A program made the translations under genes and the position numbers. A DNA stretch of 64,000 bases from JALORV01 sp035429805 (lineage in GTDB: Bacteria; Pseudomonadota; Gammaproteobacteria; Burkholderiales; Burkholderiaceae_F): assembly GCA_035429805.1 (NCBI GenBank), contig DAOMFL010000004.1:52804-116803 (forward strand), in the 5' to 3' direction. Below the pieces are notes generated by a model. It was not told where the DNA came from and did not search any database. It saw only the letters and a program-made list of their open reading frames with translations. How positions within the stretch are numbered: the first letter of the stretch is position 1; every line of letters starts with the position of its first letter. Of the stretch, positions 37,586-48,724 are shown in pieces.

Positions 37586-38938
37586 GTGTTCAAGAAGATA
37601 CTGATCGCCAATCGCGGGGAAATCGCGTTGCGCGTCCAGCGCGCCTGCCGGGAAATGGGAATCCGCACGGTCGTCGTGCACTCCGAAGCCGACACCGACG
37701 CAAAGTACGTGAAGCTCGCTGACGAGTCGGTCTGCATCGGACCGGCGCCATCGCGCGAAAGCTACCTCAACATTCCGGCAATCATCAGCGCCGCCGAGGT
37801 CACCGACGCCGAGGCGATCCATCCGGGCTACGGTTTCCTGTCAGAGAATGCCGACTTCGCCGAGCGTGTCGAGAAGAGCGGTTTCGTCTTCATCGGACCG
37901 CGCCCGGAGTCGATCCGCCTGATGGGCGACAAGGTCTCGGCCAAGCAGGCTATGGCCGCGGCGAGCGTGCCCACGGTGCCTGGTGCGCCCGGCGCGCTGG
38001 CCGATGAGCCCCGCGAAATCGTCCGCGCCGCACGTGCTATCGGCTACCCGGTGATCATCAAGGCGGCCGGCGGGGGCGGCGGGCGCGGAATGCGCGTCGT
38101 GCACACCGAGGCCGCGCTCATCAACGCCGTGACAATGACCCGGCAGGAGGCGCAGGCGGCATTCGGCAATCCCGCCGTCTATATGGAGAAGTACCTCGAG
38201 ACGCCGCGCCACATCGAGATCCAGGTCCTGGCAGACCAGCACCGCAACGCCGTCTGGCTAGGCGAGCGCGACTGCTCGATGCAGCGCCGCCACCAGAAGA
38301 TCATCGAGGAGGCGCCGGCGCCGGGGATCAACCGACGCCTCATCGACAAGATCGGCGATCGCTGCGTCGAGGCCTGCAAGAAGATTGGCTACCGCGGGGC
38401 TGGCACCTTCGAGTTCCTGTACCAGGACAACGAGTTCTACTTCATCGAGATGAACACCCGCGTGCAGGTCGAGCATCCGGTGACCGAGATGGTGACGGGC
38501 ATCGACATCGTGCAGGAACAGATCCGCATCGCCGCGGGCGAGAAGCTGCGCTTCCGGCAGCGCGACATCGTGCAGAAGGGTCACGCCATCGAGTGCCGCA
38601 TCAACGCGGAAGATCCGTTCAAGTTCACGCCGTCGCCCGGGCGCATCACCGGCTGGCACCCGCCGGGCGGGCCCGGCGTGCGCGTCGATTCGCACGCCTA
38701 CAACGGCTACTTCGTCCCGCCGAACTACGACTCGATGATCGGCAAGGTCATCTGCTACGGCGACACGCGCGAACAGGCGCTGGCCCGCATGCGCATTGCG
38801 CTGTCTGAGATGGTGGTCGAGGGCATCCAGACCAACATTCCGCTGCACCGGGAACTGCTGCTCGACGAGAAGTTCGTGCTCGGCGGCACCAGCATCCACT
38901 ACCTGGAAAAGCGCATCGCCGCGCGGCAGGCTGCCTAG
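37586..38938 (+). CDS. accC: Biotin carboxylase subunit of acetyl-CoA carboxylase
   Basis: 450 residues. FKKILIANRGEIALRVQRAC, IHPGYGFLSENADFAE, the ATP-grasp glycine loop KAAGGGGGRGMRVV, ERDCSMQRRHQKIIEEAPAP, and FIEMNTRVQVEHPVTEMVTG. It uses ATP and bicarbonate to carboxylate the biotin of AccB. GTG start at 37586, the normal VFKKILIANRG beginning. 56 bases after accB. Confidence 0.97.
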   Translation: MFKKILIANRGEIALRVQRACREMGIRTVVVHSEADTDAKYVKLADESVCIGPAPSRESYLNIPAIISAAEVTDAEAIHPGYGFLSENADFAERVEKSGFVFIGPRPESIRLMGDKVSAKQAMAAASVPTVPGAPGALADEPREIVRAARAIGYPVIIKAAGGGGGRGMRVVHTEAALINAVTMTRQEAQAAFGNPAVYMEKYLETPRHIEIQVLADQHRNAVWLGERDCSMQRRHQKIIEEAPAPGINRRLIDKIGDRCVEACKKIGYRGAGTFEFLYQDNEFYFIEMNTRVQVEHPVTEMVTGIDIVQEQIRIAAGEKLRFRQRDIVQKGHAIECRINAEDPFKFTPSPGRITGWHPPGGPGVRVDSHAYNGYFVPPNYDSMIGKVICYGDTREQALARMRIALSEMVVEGIQTNIPLHRELLLDEKFVLGGTSIHYLEKRIAARQAA

Positions 38939-38943
38939 GCTTC

Positions 38944-39849
38944 GTGCTGCACGAATTCACCCTGCTCGCAGACGAGCAGCATGCCGAAGCCCTGACGGAC
39001 GCGCTGCTCGAGGCCGGAGCGCTGTCGGTCGCAGTCGAGGACGCGGACGCCGAGTCGGCGAGCGAATCGCCGCTGTTCGGAGAGCCGGGCTTCGAGCCCG
39101 AACGGCGGGCGTGGTCACGCAGCCGCCTGCGGGTCATGGCCGACGCGGACCGGGCCGCTGCCGGACGTCTCCTCGACATCGCGAGCCGTGCAGCGGGCAT
39201 CGCGATTCCGCCGATCGAGGCCTTTGCGCCAGTCGCCGACGCTGACTGGGTGCGTGCGACGCAGTCGCAGTTTCCGCCGACCAGGATCAGCGAACGGCTC
39301 TGGATCGTGCCCACATGGCACGACATTCCGGATCCGAATGCCGTTGTCGTCCGGCTCGACCCCGGGGTCGCGTTCGGCACCGGCACGCATCCGACCACAC
39401 AACTCTGCCTGGCATGGCTCGATGAACACGTTGCGCCCGGCTGCAGCGTGCTCGATTACGGCTGCGGTTCCGGAATTCTCGCGATCGCCGCAGGCAAGCT
39501 CGGAGCCGGCGGTCTCACGGGTGTCGATGTCGACGAGCAGGCCCTCGTTGCCGCGCGCGACAATTCGGCCGCCAACGGTGTGACTGCACGCTACACTGAC
39601 CCGGCCGGGCTGCCTTCCGGAAAGTTCGACCTCGTGCTGGCCAACATCCTCTCGAATCCGCTGAAGCTGCTGGCGCCGGCACTGCTGGCACGCGTCGCCC
39701 CGGGCGGAGCACTGGTGCTTTCCGGTGTACTCGAGCGCCAGGCCGACGAGGTCATTGCGACGTACCGCGACGTCGACACCGGCGTGGATCTCCGCATCTG
39801 GCGTGTTGCGGACGGCTGGGCCTGCCTGGCCGGTCGGCGCGCCCCCTGA
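38944..39849 (+). CDS. prmA: Ribosomal protein L11 methyltransferase PrmA
   Basis: 301 residues; trimethylates L11 at several amines. N-terminal substrate-recognition half (LLADEQHAEALTDALLEAGA), then the class I methyltransferase: RLDPGVAFGTGTHPTTQLCL, VLDYGCGSGILAIAAGKLGA, VDVDEQALVAARDN and LVLANILSNPLKLLAPAL. GTG start at 38944, only five bases after the accC stop, so coupled. Confidence 0.95.
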   Translation: MLHEFTLLADEQHAEALTDALLEAGALSVAVEDADAESASESPLFGEPGFEPERRAWSRSRLRVMADADRAAAGRLLDIASRAAGIAIPPIEAFAPVADADWVRATQSQFPPTRISERLWIVPTWHDIPDPNAVVVRLDPGVAFGTGTHPTTQLCLAWLDEHVAPGCSVLDYGCGSGILAIAAGKLGAGGLTGVDVDEQALVAARDNSAANGVTARYTDPAGLPSGKFDLVLANILSNPLKLLAPALLARVAPGGALVLSGVLERQADEVIATYRDVDTGVDLRIWRVADGWACLAGRRAP

Positions 39850-39892
39850 AGCCCGACGCGATGCAGACTGCGCTCCGCCCCATGTTCTGAAA

Positions 39893-41029
39893 ATGGCACT
39901 CGCGACCAAGTGTCCCAAGTGCGGCGCGCTGTTCCGCGTCGTCGCCGATCAGCTCAAGCTGCGTGGCGGACTGGTACGTTGCGGCCAATGCCGGACCGTG
40001 TTCGATGCGATCGGCAGTCTCGCCTATGTGGACGACGCGGCGCTGACCGCACCGCGACCTGAAGCAGCCGCCGAGCCGGGGGAAGCCGGTGTCGCGCCGC
40101 AGCGCGATGGATTCAACGCGCCCGTGCCACCTGCACCGACGCCCGCGACTGCTGCTCCAGCACCCAGGGCAGCCGGCGAAGCACGGCGCCCACGGGACCA
40201 CGGCGAGCGCAAGCGCAAGGCGCTCGGCCCGGCCACGACCTTGCGTATCGCGCCGGGCGCAGCCCCGGTAGCCACGGTCTCGCTGGAAATCGCAGCGAGC
40301 GACGTGCCCGAACCGACGGTTGCGCACGCGCCTCCGTTGACCCAACCGCCCCCGGCGGAAGGCGGTGTGCCAACGCTGTTCGCTTTCGGCGTGCGCCACG
40401 ACACGGGCGATCACGCAGTCCGCGCTCCGCTCGAGGGAATCGAAGTCATCGAAGGCGCACCGCCGCCGGATGCACTGCCGGCGGCGACGCTGGAGACGGA
40501 GGAGCCGGAGTTCATTCGCTCCGCGCGCCGAGCACCGGCGCGCGGCTTCTCGATCATCTTCACCGGGGGCTCGCTGCTGCTGGCGTTGCTGGCCGCCGCG
40601 CAGTTGCTGGTCATTTTCCGGTCCGACGTCACGGTCCAGTGGCCTGCCACCCGGCCTGTCGTCGCCCAGCTGTGCCAGGCGTTCGGCTGCAAGCTGGACT
40701 GGCCGACGCAGCCGGACCAGCTGGCTGTCATCGGCAGCGAACTGCAGTCGATCGCGGGCACCGACGTGCTGGAGCTCTCCGCGGTGATTCGCAACCGTGC
40801 CGCCTTCACTCAGGCGCTGCCGGCGCTGGAAGTGACGCTGAGCGACACCCAGAACCGCCCGGTGGCACGCAAGGTGTTCAGCCCGGCCGACTATCTCGCT
40901 GCTGCCGGCGAGCCGAGCAGCCGCATCGACGAAGGCCTCGGTGCCGGCGCCGACATGACGATCCGCCTGTTTTTCGAAACCCGCGGACTGCAGCCTGCAG
41001 GTTTCCTCGTGTATCCGTTTTACAGATAG
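39893..41029 (+). CDS. Zinc-ribbon and DUF3426 domain membrane protein
   Basis: 378 residues. An N-terminal MJ0042-type zinc ribbon with two CxxC pairs (CPKCGALF and CGQC), a Pro/Ala-rich linker of about 170 residues, one membrane helix (GFSIIFTGGSLLLALLAAAQ) near 225, and a C-terminal DUF3426 domain with CQAFGCKLDWP and LSAVIRNRAAFTQALPALEV. Function unknown. Its position right after prmA is conserved in betaproteobacteria (recalled). Confidence 0.85.
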   Translation: MALATKCPKCGALFRVVADQLKLRGGLVRCGQCRTVFDAIGSLAYVDDAALTAPRPEAAAEPGEAGVAPQRDGFNAPVPPAPTPATAAPAPRAAGEARRPRDHGERKRKALGPATTLRIAPGAAPVATVSLEIAASDVPEPTVAHAPPLTQPPPAEGGVPTLFAFGVRHDTGDHAVRAPLEGIEVIEGAPPPDALPAATLETEEPEFIRSARRAPARGFSIIFTGGSLLLALLAAAQLLVIFRSDVTVQWPATRPVVAQLCQAFGCKLDWPTQPDQLAVIGSELQSIAGTDVLELSAVIRNRAAFTQALPALEVTLSDTQNRPVARKVFSPADYLAAAGEPSSRIDEGLGAGADMTIRLFFETRGLQPAGFLVYPFYR

Positions 41030-41099
41030 AGACCGTTGCCCGGCGCTGCGACGGCAGTGGCGGGTCCTCCTTTCGATTCCGGTTCCACAAGCCTGATTC

Positions 41100-42035
41100 A
41101 TGCGTACCTTGATCTGCGGTTCGATCGCCTATGACACCGTGATGGTGTTCCAGGGGCGGTTTTCCGACCACATCCTTCCGGACCAGGTCCACATCCTCAA
41201 CGTGTCGTTCCTGGTGCCGGAAATGAAACGCGAGTTCGGCGGCTGTGCCGGCAATATCGCCTACAGCCTCAAGTGTCTCGGCGGAGAGCCGCTGCCGATG
41301 GCGACTGTCGGCGATGACGCCGGCCCTTACCTCGACCGCCTCGACGCCCTCGCGATAGACCGCCGTCACGTCACTCGTGTGGCCGGCACGTATACGGCGC
41401 AGGCTTTCATCACCACGGACCTGAACGACAACCAGCTGACGGCATTCCATCCGGGTGCAATGGGCCAGTCGCATCTGAACGCGGTGCCGGCCGGTGACGG
41501 CATCGGTCTGGGAATCATTGCTCCGGATGGTCGCGACGGCATGCAGCAGCACGCGGCCCAGTTCGCCGAGCACGGAATCCCGTTCATCTTCGATCTGGGG
41601 CAGGCGATGCCGCTCTTCGATGGCGAGGAGCTGCTGTGGTTCATTGCGCGAGCGACCTACGTCACGCTGAACGACTACGAAGCCCGCGTTGTGGTCGAGC
41701 GCACGCGCCTGTCGCTGCCCGAGATCGCGCAGCGCGTGAAGGCCTTGGTCGTCACACGCGGCGCGGAGGGCTCGGATATCTATCTTGGCAGCACATCGAT
41801 TCACGTCCCGGTCGCGCCGGTGCGCCAGCTCGTCGATCCGATCGGCTGCGGCGACGCCTATCGGGGCGGGCTGCTCTACGGCATCGCCGAAGGCCTTGAC
41901 TGGGAGACCACCGGCCGGCTGGCCGCCGTGATGGGCGCGCTGAAGATCGAAACGGGCGGAGCCCAGAATTACATTGCGGATCGGACCGCAATTGCGGAGC
42001 ACTTCACTGAGGCCTTCGGTTACCGCCCCTGGTGA
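41100..42035 (+). CDS. PfkB-family carbohydrate/nucleoside kinase
   Basis: 311 residues of the ribokinase fold. N-terminal substrate block LICGSIAYDTVMVFQGRF and FGGCAGNIAYSLKCLGGEPL; C-terminal DPIGCGDAYRGGLLYG, with the catalytic Asp and anion hole (the usual GAGD reads GCGD). The order resembles adenosine-kinase-like members seen after accBC in betaproteobacteria; substrate could be adenosine or a sugar and is not settled here. 70 bases after the DUF3426 gene. Confidence 0.85.
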   Translation: MRTLICGSIAYDTVMVFQGRFSDHILPDQVHILNVSFLVPEMKREFGGCAGNIAYSLKCLGGEPLPMATVGDDAGPYLDRLDALAIDRRHVTRVAGTYTAQAFITTDLNDNQLTAFHPGAMGQSHLNAVPAGDGIGLGIIAPDGRDGMQQHAAQFAEHGIPFIFDLGQAMPLFDGEELLWFIARATYVTLNDYEARVVVERTRLSLPEIAQRVKALVVTRGAEGSDIYLGSTSIHVPVAPVRQLVDPIGCGDAYRGGLLYGIAEGLDWETTGRLAAVMGALKIETGGAQNYIADRTAIAEHFTEAFGYRPW

Positions 42036-42059
42036 TTGCGCCGGCTTACCGCGACGCGG

Positions 42060-42599
42060 CTAGAACGCCAGGCGGCCGACAATCATCTGCAGCAGATAGA
42101 TCACGATCAGCAACACCATGGGCGACAGGTCGATGCCGGCGATCGCCGGCAGAACCCGTCGTATCGGCGCCAGCATGGGCTGCAGCAGCATGGACAGGGC
42201 CGGTGCGACGGGGGCTAGCGGGTTGACCCAGCTGATGATGACGTAGATCAGCGTCACCCAGATCACGAGCGTCAGTGACCAGTTGATGAGCAGCAGCAGC
42301 GAACCGATCACGAGCACGTCGGCCGGCAGCGGCAACCCGAACAAGGCGCGCCTGGCAACCACGAACAGCACGACCACGACGATCGCCGCGATCAGGGCAG
42401 CCCAGTCAACGCGGCCTCGGGCAGGTATCACACGCGTCAGCGGCCGCACCAGCCAGTCCGTCAGCGTGTGCGCAAAGCGTGCGAGAGGATTGCGGGCCGG
42501 CATGCCGATGGCCAAGGCCCAGAAGCGCAGTATCAGCAGCCCGACGAGCAGCTTGCCCAGGATTTCGAGCAGCGCCTGGACTACTTCCTGAAAGAGCAT
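42060..42599 (-). CDS. YggT-family integral membrane protein
   Basis: 179 residues with two YGGT repeats, each of two helices. First repeat MLFQEVVQALLEILGKLLVG to FAHTLTDWLVRPLTRVIP; second INWSLTLVIWVTLIYVIISWVNP to MLLQPMLAPIRRVLP. YggT proteins are linked to osmotic tolerance and membrane organisation. Start at ATG 42599; the frame extends to 42677 but that leader is not family-like. Confidence 0.9.
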   Translation of the reverse strand: MLFQEVVQALLEILGKLLVGLLILRFWALAIGMPARNPLARFAHTLTDWLVRPLTRVIPARGRVDWAALIAAIVVVVLFVVARRALFGLPLPADVLVIGSLLLLINWSLTLVIWVTLIYVIISWVNPLAPVAPALSMLLQPMLAPIRRVLPAIAGIDLSPMVLLIVIYLLQMIVGRLAF

Positions 42600-42680
42600 A
42601 GACGGTCCGGAGTGACGGAAGCGCGCCGATTGTAGCGGCGACCCTGGCGGACCTCCGCGGTGGTTACCTCCGCACAAATG

Positions 42681-42706
42681 AAAACGGGCGCGGAGCCCGC
42701 GCCCGT
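42681..42706 (-). terminator. Intrinsic terminator after histone-like gene 1
   Basis: Nine-base perfect stem CGGGCGCGG/CCGCGCCCG (42685-42693 with 42697-42705), loop AGC; read on the minus strand it is followed by TTTTCATTT. It lies 20 bases after the stop of the first histone-like gene. Confidence 0.8.
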
Positions 42707-42725
42707 CAAAGGCTTCCCCGCGATG

Positions 42726-43178
42726 TTACGGACGGCTGCCGGTCGGGAAAGGCCAAGCTGCGGCCGGATTCAGCGCTGTCTTTGCGCCCGGCGCTGCAGC
42801 CGTCGAAGGAGCTGCGGGCGCCGTCGCTGGAGCCGCCGCCGGCTTGGCCGGAGCAGCCGGCTTCGGCGCCGCCGCCTTGACTGGCGCTTTCACCTTGGCC
42901 ACGGCCTTTTTTGCCTTGACCTTCGCGACAGCCTTCTTCACCTTTCTGACTGCCCTTTTGACCTTGACTTTGACGACTGCCTTCTTGACCTTCTTGGCAG
43001 CCTTCTTCGCCCTGGCTTTGACCTTTGCGACCGCCTTCTTCACCTTGCCGGCGACCTTCTTCGCTTTCACTTTCCTGGCTGCCCTTCTGACCTTCGCCTT
43101 CTTGGCGGCCTTTTTCACTTTCGCCTTCGCTACGGTCTTCTTGGCCGTGCGCTTCTTGGCGGCTTTCTTGGTTGCCAT
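42726..43178 (-). CDS. Histone H1-like lysine/alanine-rich protein (copy 1)
   Basis: 150 residues. It starts MATKKAAKKRTAKKTVAKAK and is a chain of Ala/Val/Lys repeats (VKKA, KVKA, AKKV) up to about residue 105, ending in a Pro/Ala-rich neutral tail. This resembles the eukaryotic H1 C-terminal-like nucleoid proteins of Bordetella and Ralstonia, which bind DNA. AGGAG precedes ATG 43178. An earlier in-frame start adds a non-conserved leader. Confidence 0.82.
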   Translation of the reverse strand: MATKKAAKKRTAKKTVAKAKVKKAAKKAKVRRAARKVKAKKVAGKVKKAVAKVKARAKKAAKKVKKAVVKVKVKRAVRKVKKAVAKVKAKKAVAKVKAPVKAAAPKPAAPAKPAAAPATAPAAPSTAAAPGAKTALNPAAAWPFPTGSRP

Positions 43179-43274
43179 GTCAGTCTCCTGTTCGAGAATG
43201 GCGTGAAGTAGCTGGCGACGAAGCATTCCTATCCGAGCGCGAAGCCTTCTCGAACACGGGCTGGAATGCCGCAC

Positions 43275-43294
43275 CGGCTGCCCGAAGGCAGCCG
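43275..43294 (-). terminator. Stable hairpin after histone-like gene 2
   Basis: Perfect stem CGGCTGCC/GGCAGCCG; on the minus strand the loop is TTCG, an especially stable tetraloop. No T-run follows, so it may protect or end the transcript rather than be a strict intrinsic terminator. It sits 23 bases after the stop of gene 2. Confidence 0.45.
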
Positions 43295-43316
43295 CCGCAC
43301 GCCAGGCAAATCACTT

Positions 43317-43577
43317 CTAGGAGGCTGCCTTCGCGGCGAGGGCCCTGCGCACGATCGCCTTGCGGACGATCGCCCTCTTGACGGCCCTACGGACGATCGC
43401 CTTCTTGACGACTCTGCGTTTGACGGCCTTGCGCACGATCGCCTTCTTGACGGCCCTGCGCTTGACCGCCTTCTTGACGGCCTTGCGCTTGACGGCCTTC
43501 TTTACGGCTCTACGGACGATCGCCTTCTTGACGGCCTTGCGCTTGACGGCCTTCCTGACAGCTTTCTTGGTGGCCAT
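43317..43577 (-). CDS. Histone H1-like lysine/arginine-rich protein (copy 2)
   Basis: 86 residues, almost wholly of tandem units such as KRKAVKKA, IVRRAVKK and IVRKAVKR, with more Arg, Ile and Val than the neighbours. It starts MATKKAVRKAVKRKAVKK at ATG 43577 after a GGAG site and ends LAAKAAS. The DNA has matching internal tandem repeats (units of about 24 bases), so copy number may vary by slippage. Predicted nucleoid-binding. Confidence 0.78.
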   Translation of the reverse strand: MATKKAVRKAVKRKAVKKAIVRRAVKKAVKRKAVKKAVKRRAVKKAIVRKAVKRRVVKKAIVRRAVKRAIVRKAIVRRALAAKAAS

Positions 43578-43617
43578 GCATATCTCCTCAAAAGTCAAAA
43601 ATTAGGTGTGAAGCATG

Positions 43618-43654
43618 AAGCCCGCTGAGCGGAAGGTTCCGCGCCAGCGGGCTT
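43618..43654 (-). terminator. Long hairpin between histone-like genes 2 and 3
   Basis: AAGCCCGCTG (43618-43627) pairs with CAGCGGGCTT (43645-43654) and the inside pairs again as GCGGAA-GG-TTCCGC. It lies after the stop of gene 3 and before gene 2. The T-run is poor on the minus strand. It probably ends or attenuates the gene 3 transcript. Confidence 0.6.
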
Positions 43655-43677
43655 TCGCACAGGGAATTCCCGCGCGG

Positions 43678-43785
43678 TTACTGCTTCTTCGCGGTCTTCT
43701 TCGCCGACTTCTTCGCCGCCGGCTTCTTCGCCGTCTTCTTGGCAGCCTTCTTCGCGGTCTTCTTGGCAGCTTTCTTCGTGGCCAT
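43678..43785 (-). CDS. Very small histone H1-like lysine-rich protein (copy 3)
   Basis: 35 residues of AAKK/TAKK units: MATKKAAKKTAKKAAKKT at the start and KSAKKTAKKQ at the end. AAGGAG lies nine bases before ATG 43785. Its size is below most annotation cut-offs, but the ribosome site, the MATKK start shared with copies 1 and 2, and the flanking hairpins support it. It may be a stand-alone DNA- or RNA-binding peptide. Confidence 0.72.
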   Translation of the reverse strand: MATKKAAKKTAKKAAKKTAKKPAAKKSAKKTAKKQ

Positions 43786-43832
43786 GATGAGTAGCTCCTT
43801 CGTGATCAACGTACAGGTTTTAGAGGAGGAAA

Positions 43833-43862
43833 CCCGCTGCGCGGCAGATGCCGCCAGTCGGG
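43833..43862 (-). terminator. Hairpin terminator between the nrdB 3' region and histone-like gene 3
   Basis: Interrupted but strong stem: CCCG-CTG-C-GCGGCA, two-base loop, TGCCGC-CAG-T-CGGG. On the minus strand it is followed by TTTCCTCCTCT. It is the second terminator in the direction of nrdB, with no coding gene between the two. Confidence 0.6.
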
Positions 43863-44021
43863 CTATTCATCGGCGCACGCAGATGCTCTGTCGCCGCGGC
43901 TCCCCCAGAAATGCGTTTGATCCGCAAATCCGAGCTGAGCGCGGAACGGGCAGCGCACTGACCGCTGACGCTGATGAATTCGGCACGGCGCGCGCGAAGC
44001 TGCAGCAAGTAGTGCGCGCGC

Positions 44022-44050
44022 AAGAAAAACGCCGGAGGATTTCCGGCGTT
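44022..44050 (-). terminator. Intrinsic terminator distal to nrdB
   Basis: Perfect eight-base stem AACGCCGG/CCGGCGTT (44028-44035 with 44043-44050) and, on the minus strand, a TTTTTCTT tail. It lies 351 bases after the nrdB stop. Confidence 0.85.
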
Positions 44051-44400
44051 CGGGATTGGAAAGACTGGCTGGGACGGCTTGGCAGACAGCGCCGGTTTCG
44101 CAGTGGGAATGATCCCCCAAGACTGCGGCGCCTTGTTTTGCTTTGGAGCGTGGTCCTCTGCGTTTACTGGTCGACTGTGACTGTCTGCGGTCAATTCGGT
44201 GTTGGATCGACGTCTGCTTGAACGACAAACAAGTGCATCGATCGAGCTACCAATGAACGGTTCGCTTTTTACTCGCAATCGAAATCGATCGCAAGAATTT
44301 TTTGCGTCGCTCATCGAATTGTGTGTGATTTGACCCACTTCTTTTGTGTTCGCGTGTCGCCTCAACAATGCACGGAGTTCAGTTCGACATCACTTCAACA

Positions 44401-45537
44401 TCAGTCCCACGACAGCGCGCCACCCGACTGGTACTCGATGACGCGCGTCTCGAAGAAGTTGCGTTCCTTTTTCAGATCGATCATCTCGCTCATCCACGGG
44501 AACGGGTTCTCCTCGTTCGGGAACAGCGTTTCGATACCGATCTGCTGCGCGCGCCGGTTGGCGATGTAGCGCAGGTAGCCCTTGAACATCGGCGCGTTCA
44601 GGCCCAGTACTCCGCGCGGCATCGTGTCTTCTGCGTAGGCGTACTCCAGGTCGACTGCCTTCTTGAACAGGCCCCGGATCTCCTCCCGGAACTGCGGCGT
44701 CCAGAGCTGCGGGTTCTCGAGCTTGATCTGGTTGATGAGGTCGATGCCGAAATTGCAGTGCATCGACTCGTCGCGCAGGATGTACTGGTACTGCTCCGCG
44801 GCCCCTGTCATCTTGTTCTGGCGGCCCAGCGCCAGGATCTGCGTAAAGCCGACGTAGAAGAACAGTCCCTCCATCAGGCAGGCGAAGACAATCAGGCTCT
44901 TCAGCAGCGCCTGGTCGTTCTCGAGCGTCCCGGTCTTGAAGTGCGGGTCCGTCAGCGTGTCGATGAACGGGATCAGGAACTCGTCCTTGGCCCGGATCGA
45001 TTCGACCTCGTGGTAGGCGTTGAAGATCTCGCCCTCGTCCAGTCCGAGTGACTCGACGATGTACTGGTACGCGTGGGTGTGGATCGCCTCCTCGAACGCC
45101 TGGCGCAGCAGGAACTGACGGCACTCGGGCGCCGTAATGTGGCGGTAGGTGCCAAGGACGATGTTGTTGGCCGCGAGCGAGTCTGCGGTCACGAAGAAGC
45201 CGAGGTTGCGCTTGACCAGCCGGCGCTCATCGTCGGTCAGCCCGTTCGGATCCTTCCACAGGCCGATGTCGCGCGACATGTTGACTTCCTGCGGCATCCA
45301 GTGATTCGCGCAGGTCGCGAGGTACTTTTCCCAGGCCCACTTGTACTTGAACGGTACGAGCTGGTTGACGTCCGTGGCGCCGTTGATGATGCGTTTGTCG
45401 GCGACGTTGACACGCCGGCGTTCCGGCGCCTCCACTCCGCCGGTTTCGGCCCGCTGCGCCGCTCGAGCGCCCACCGTCACCGGCTGCGGCCCCGCCATCG
45501 GGGTGGAAGTGCTCGGGGTGTCGTCCCACGCCAGCAT
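44401..45537 (-). CDS. nrdB: Ribonucleotide reductase class Ia beta subunit
   Basis: 378 residues; holds the di-iron tyrosyl radical. Metal and radical residues are visible: Asp in FVTADSLAANN, Glu/His/Tyr in EEAIHTHAYQY (E-A-I-H-x3-Y), Glu in CLMEGLFFYVG, and Glu/His in LRDESMHCNFG. C-terminus contacts NrdA. The N-terminal 45 residues are a variable Pro/Thr-rich extension. ATG 45537 with GGGAGAAGAG upstream; 23 bases after nrdA. Confidence 0.96.
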   Translation of the reverse strand: MLAWDDTPSTSTPMAGPQPVTVGARAAQRAETGGVEAPERRRVNVADKRIINGATDVNQLVPFKYKWAWEKYLATCANHWMPQEVNMSRDIGLWKDPNGLTDDERRLVKRNLGFFVTADSLAANNIVLGTYRHITAPECRQFLLRQAFEEAIHTHAYQYIVESLGLDEGEIFNAYHEVESIRAKDEFLIPFIDTLTDPHFKTGTLENDQALLKSLIVFACLMEGLFFYVGFTQILALGRQNKMTGAAEQYQYILRDESMHCNFGIDLINQIKLENPQLWTPQFREEIRGLFKKAVDLEYAYAEDTMPRGVLGLNAPMFKGYLRYIANRRAQQIGIETLFPNEENPFPWMSEMIDLKKERNFFETRVIEYQSGGALSWD

Positions 45538-45560
45538 TGGTTCTCTTCTCCCTGGATTCG

Positions 45561-48467
<2,907 letters not shown>

Positions 48468-48525
48468 GTGACCTCCAGTTGCTCCTTGCACCCATGGCGG
48501 ACGCTTTGCATGGCAGCGCGATCGC

Positions 48526-48684
48526 GCCATGGCCACAAGCTGTAGCCGCCCCGGCTGTCTGCTTTTCTTGCTCTTCCCCTGCACTCCGGCTCCGCCGGCA
48601 GCGCATGAGGACCCGCTTTCCGCCGCTAGGCAAGTCCCGCACCTGCTTCCGCCCGGGGCTCTTGGCTCCGGCCATGGCCACAAG
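48526..48684 (-). repeat. 14-base direct repeat in the nrdA leader
   Basis: GCCATGGCCACAAG at 48526-48539 is repeated exactly at 48671-48684, 145 bases apart; the second copy overlaps the first NrdR box, the first is followed by CTGTAG rather than ATATTG. It may be a decayed third operator or a chance duplication. Confidence 0.5.
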
Positions 48685-48693
48685 ATATTGTGG
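48678..48693. promoter_or_regulatory. NrdR box 1
   Basis: CCACAAGATATTGTGG, near-palindromic, agrees with the 16-base NrdR consensus (ACACWATATATWGTGT) except at its two ends and one middle position. NrdR is the ATP/dATP-sensing repressor of ribonucleotide reductase genes. Confidence 0.8.
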
Positions 48694-48708
48694 TCTCGTC
48701 TGCAGCAG

Positions 48709-48724
48709 GCACTAGTTTTTGTGT
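48709..48724. promoter_or_regulatory. NrdR box 2
   Basis: GCACTAGTTTTTGTGT, a weaker match to the NrdR consensus but 31 bases (about three helix turns) from box 1, the spacing expected of a NrdR operator pair. Confidence 0.7.

Larger units (their letters stand above)
43786..44400. other. 615-base region between nrdB and histone-like gene 3 with two terminators
   Basis: No convincing gene on either strand; the longest frames run through a terminator. It holds the 350-base 3' region of nrdB (AT-rich at 44220-44340 with palindromic GCGATCGATTTCGATTGCG-type sequence), a first terminator at 44022-44050, about 160 bases with no gene, a second terminator at 43833-43862, and the upstream region of histone-like gene 3. 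This arrangement allows one or two small RNAs. Confidence 0.55.

Noticed and set aside
42880..43785. Direct repeats that could resemble a CRISPR array
   Set aside because: The repeats are in-frame Lys/Ala codons of histone-like genes, have no unique spacers of constant size, and no cas genes are present.
43820..44368. 182-codon minus-strand frame after nrdB
   Set aside because: It reads straight through an intrinsic terminator at 44022-44050 and matches no family I know; a small RNA is a better explanation of the region.
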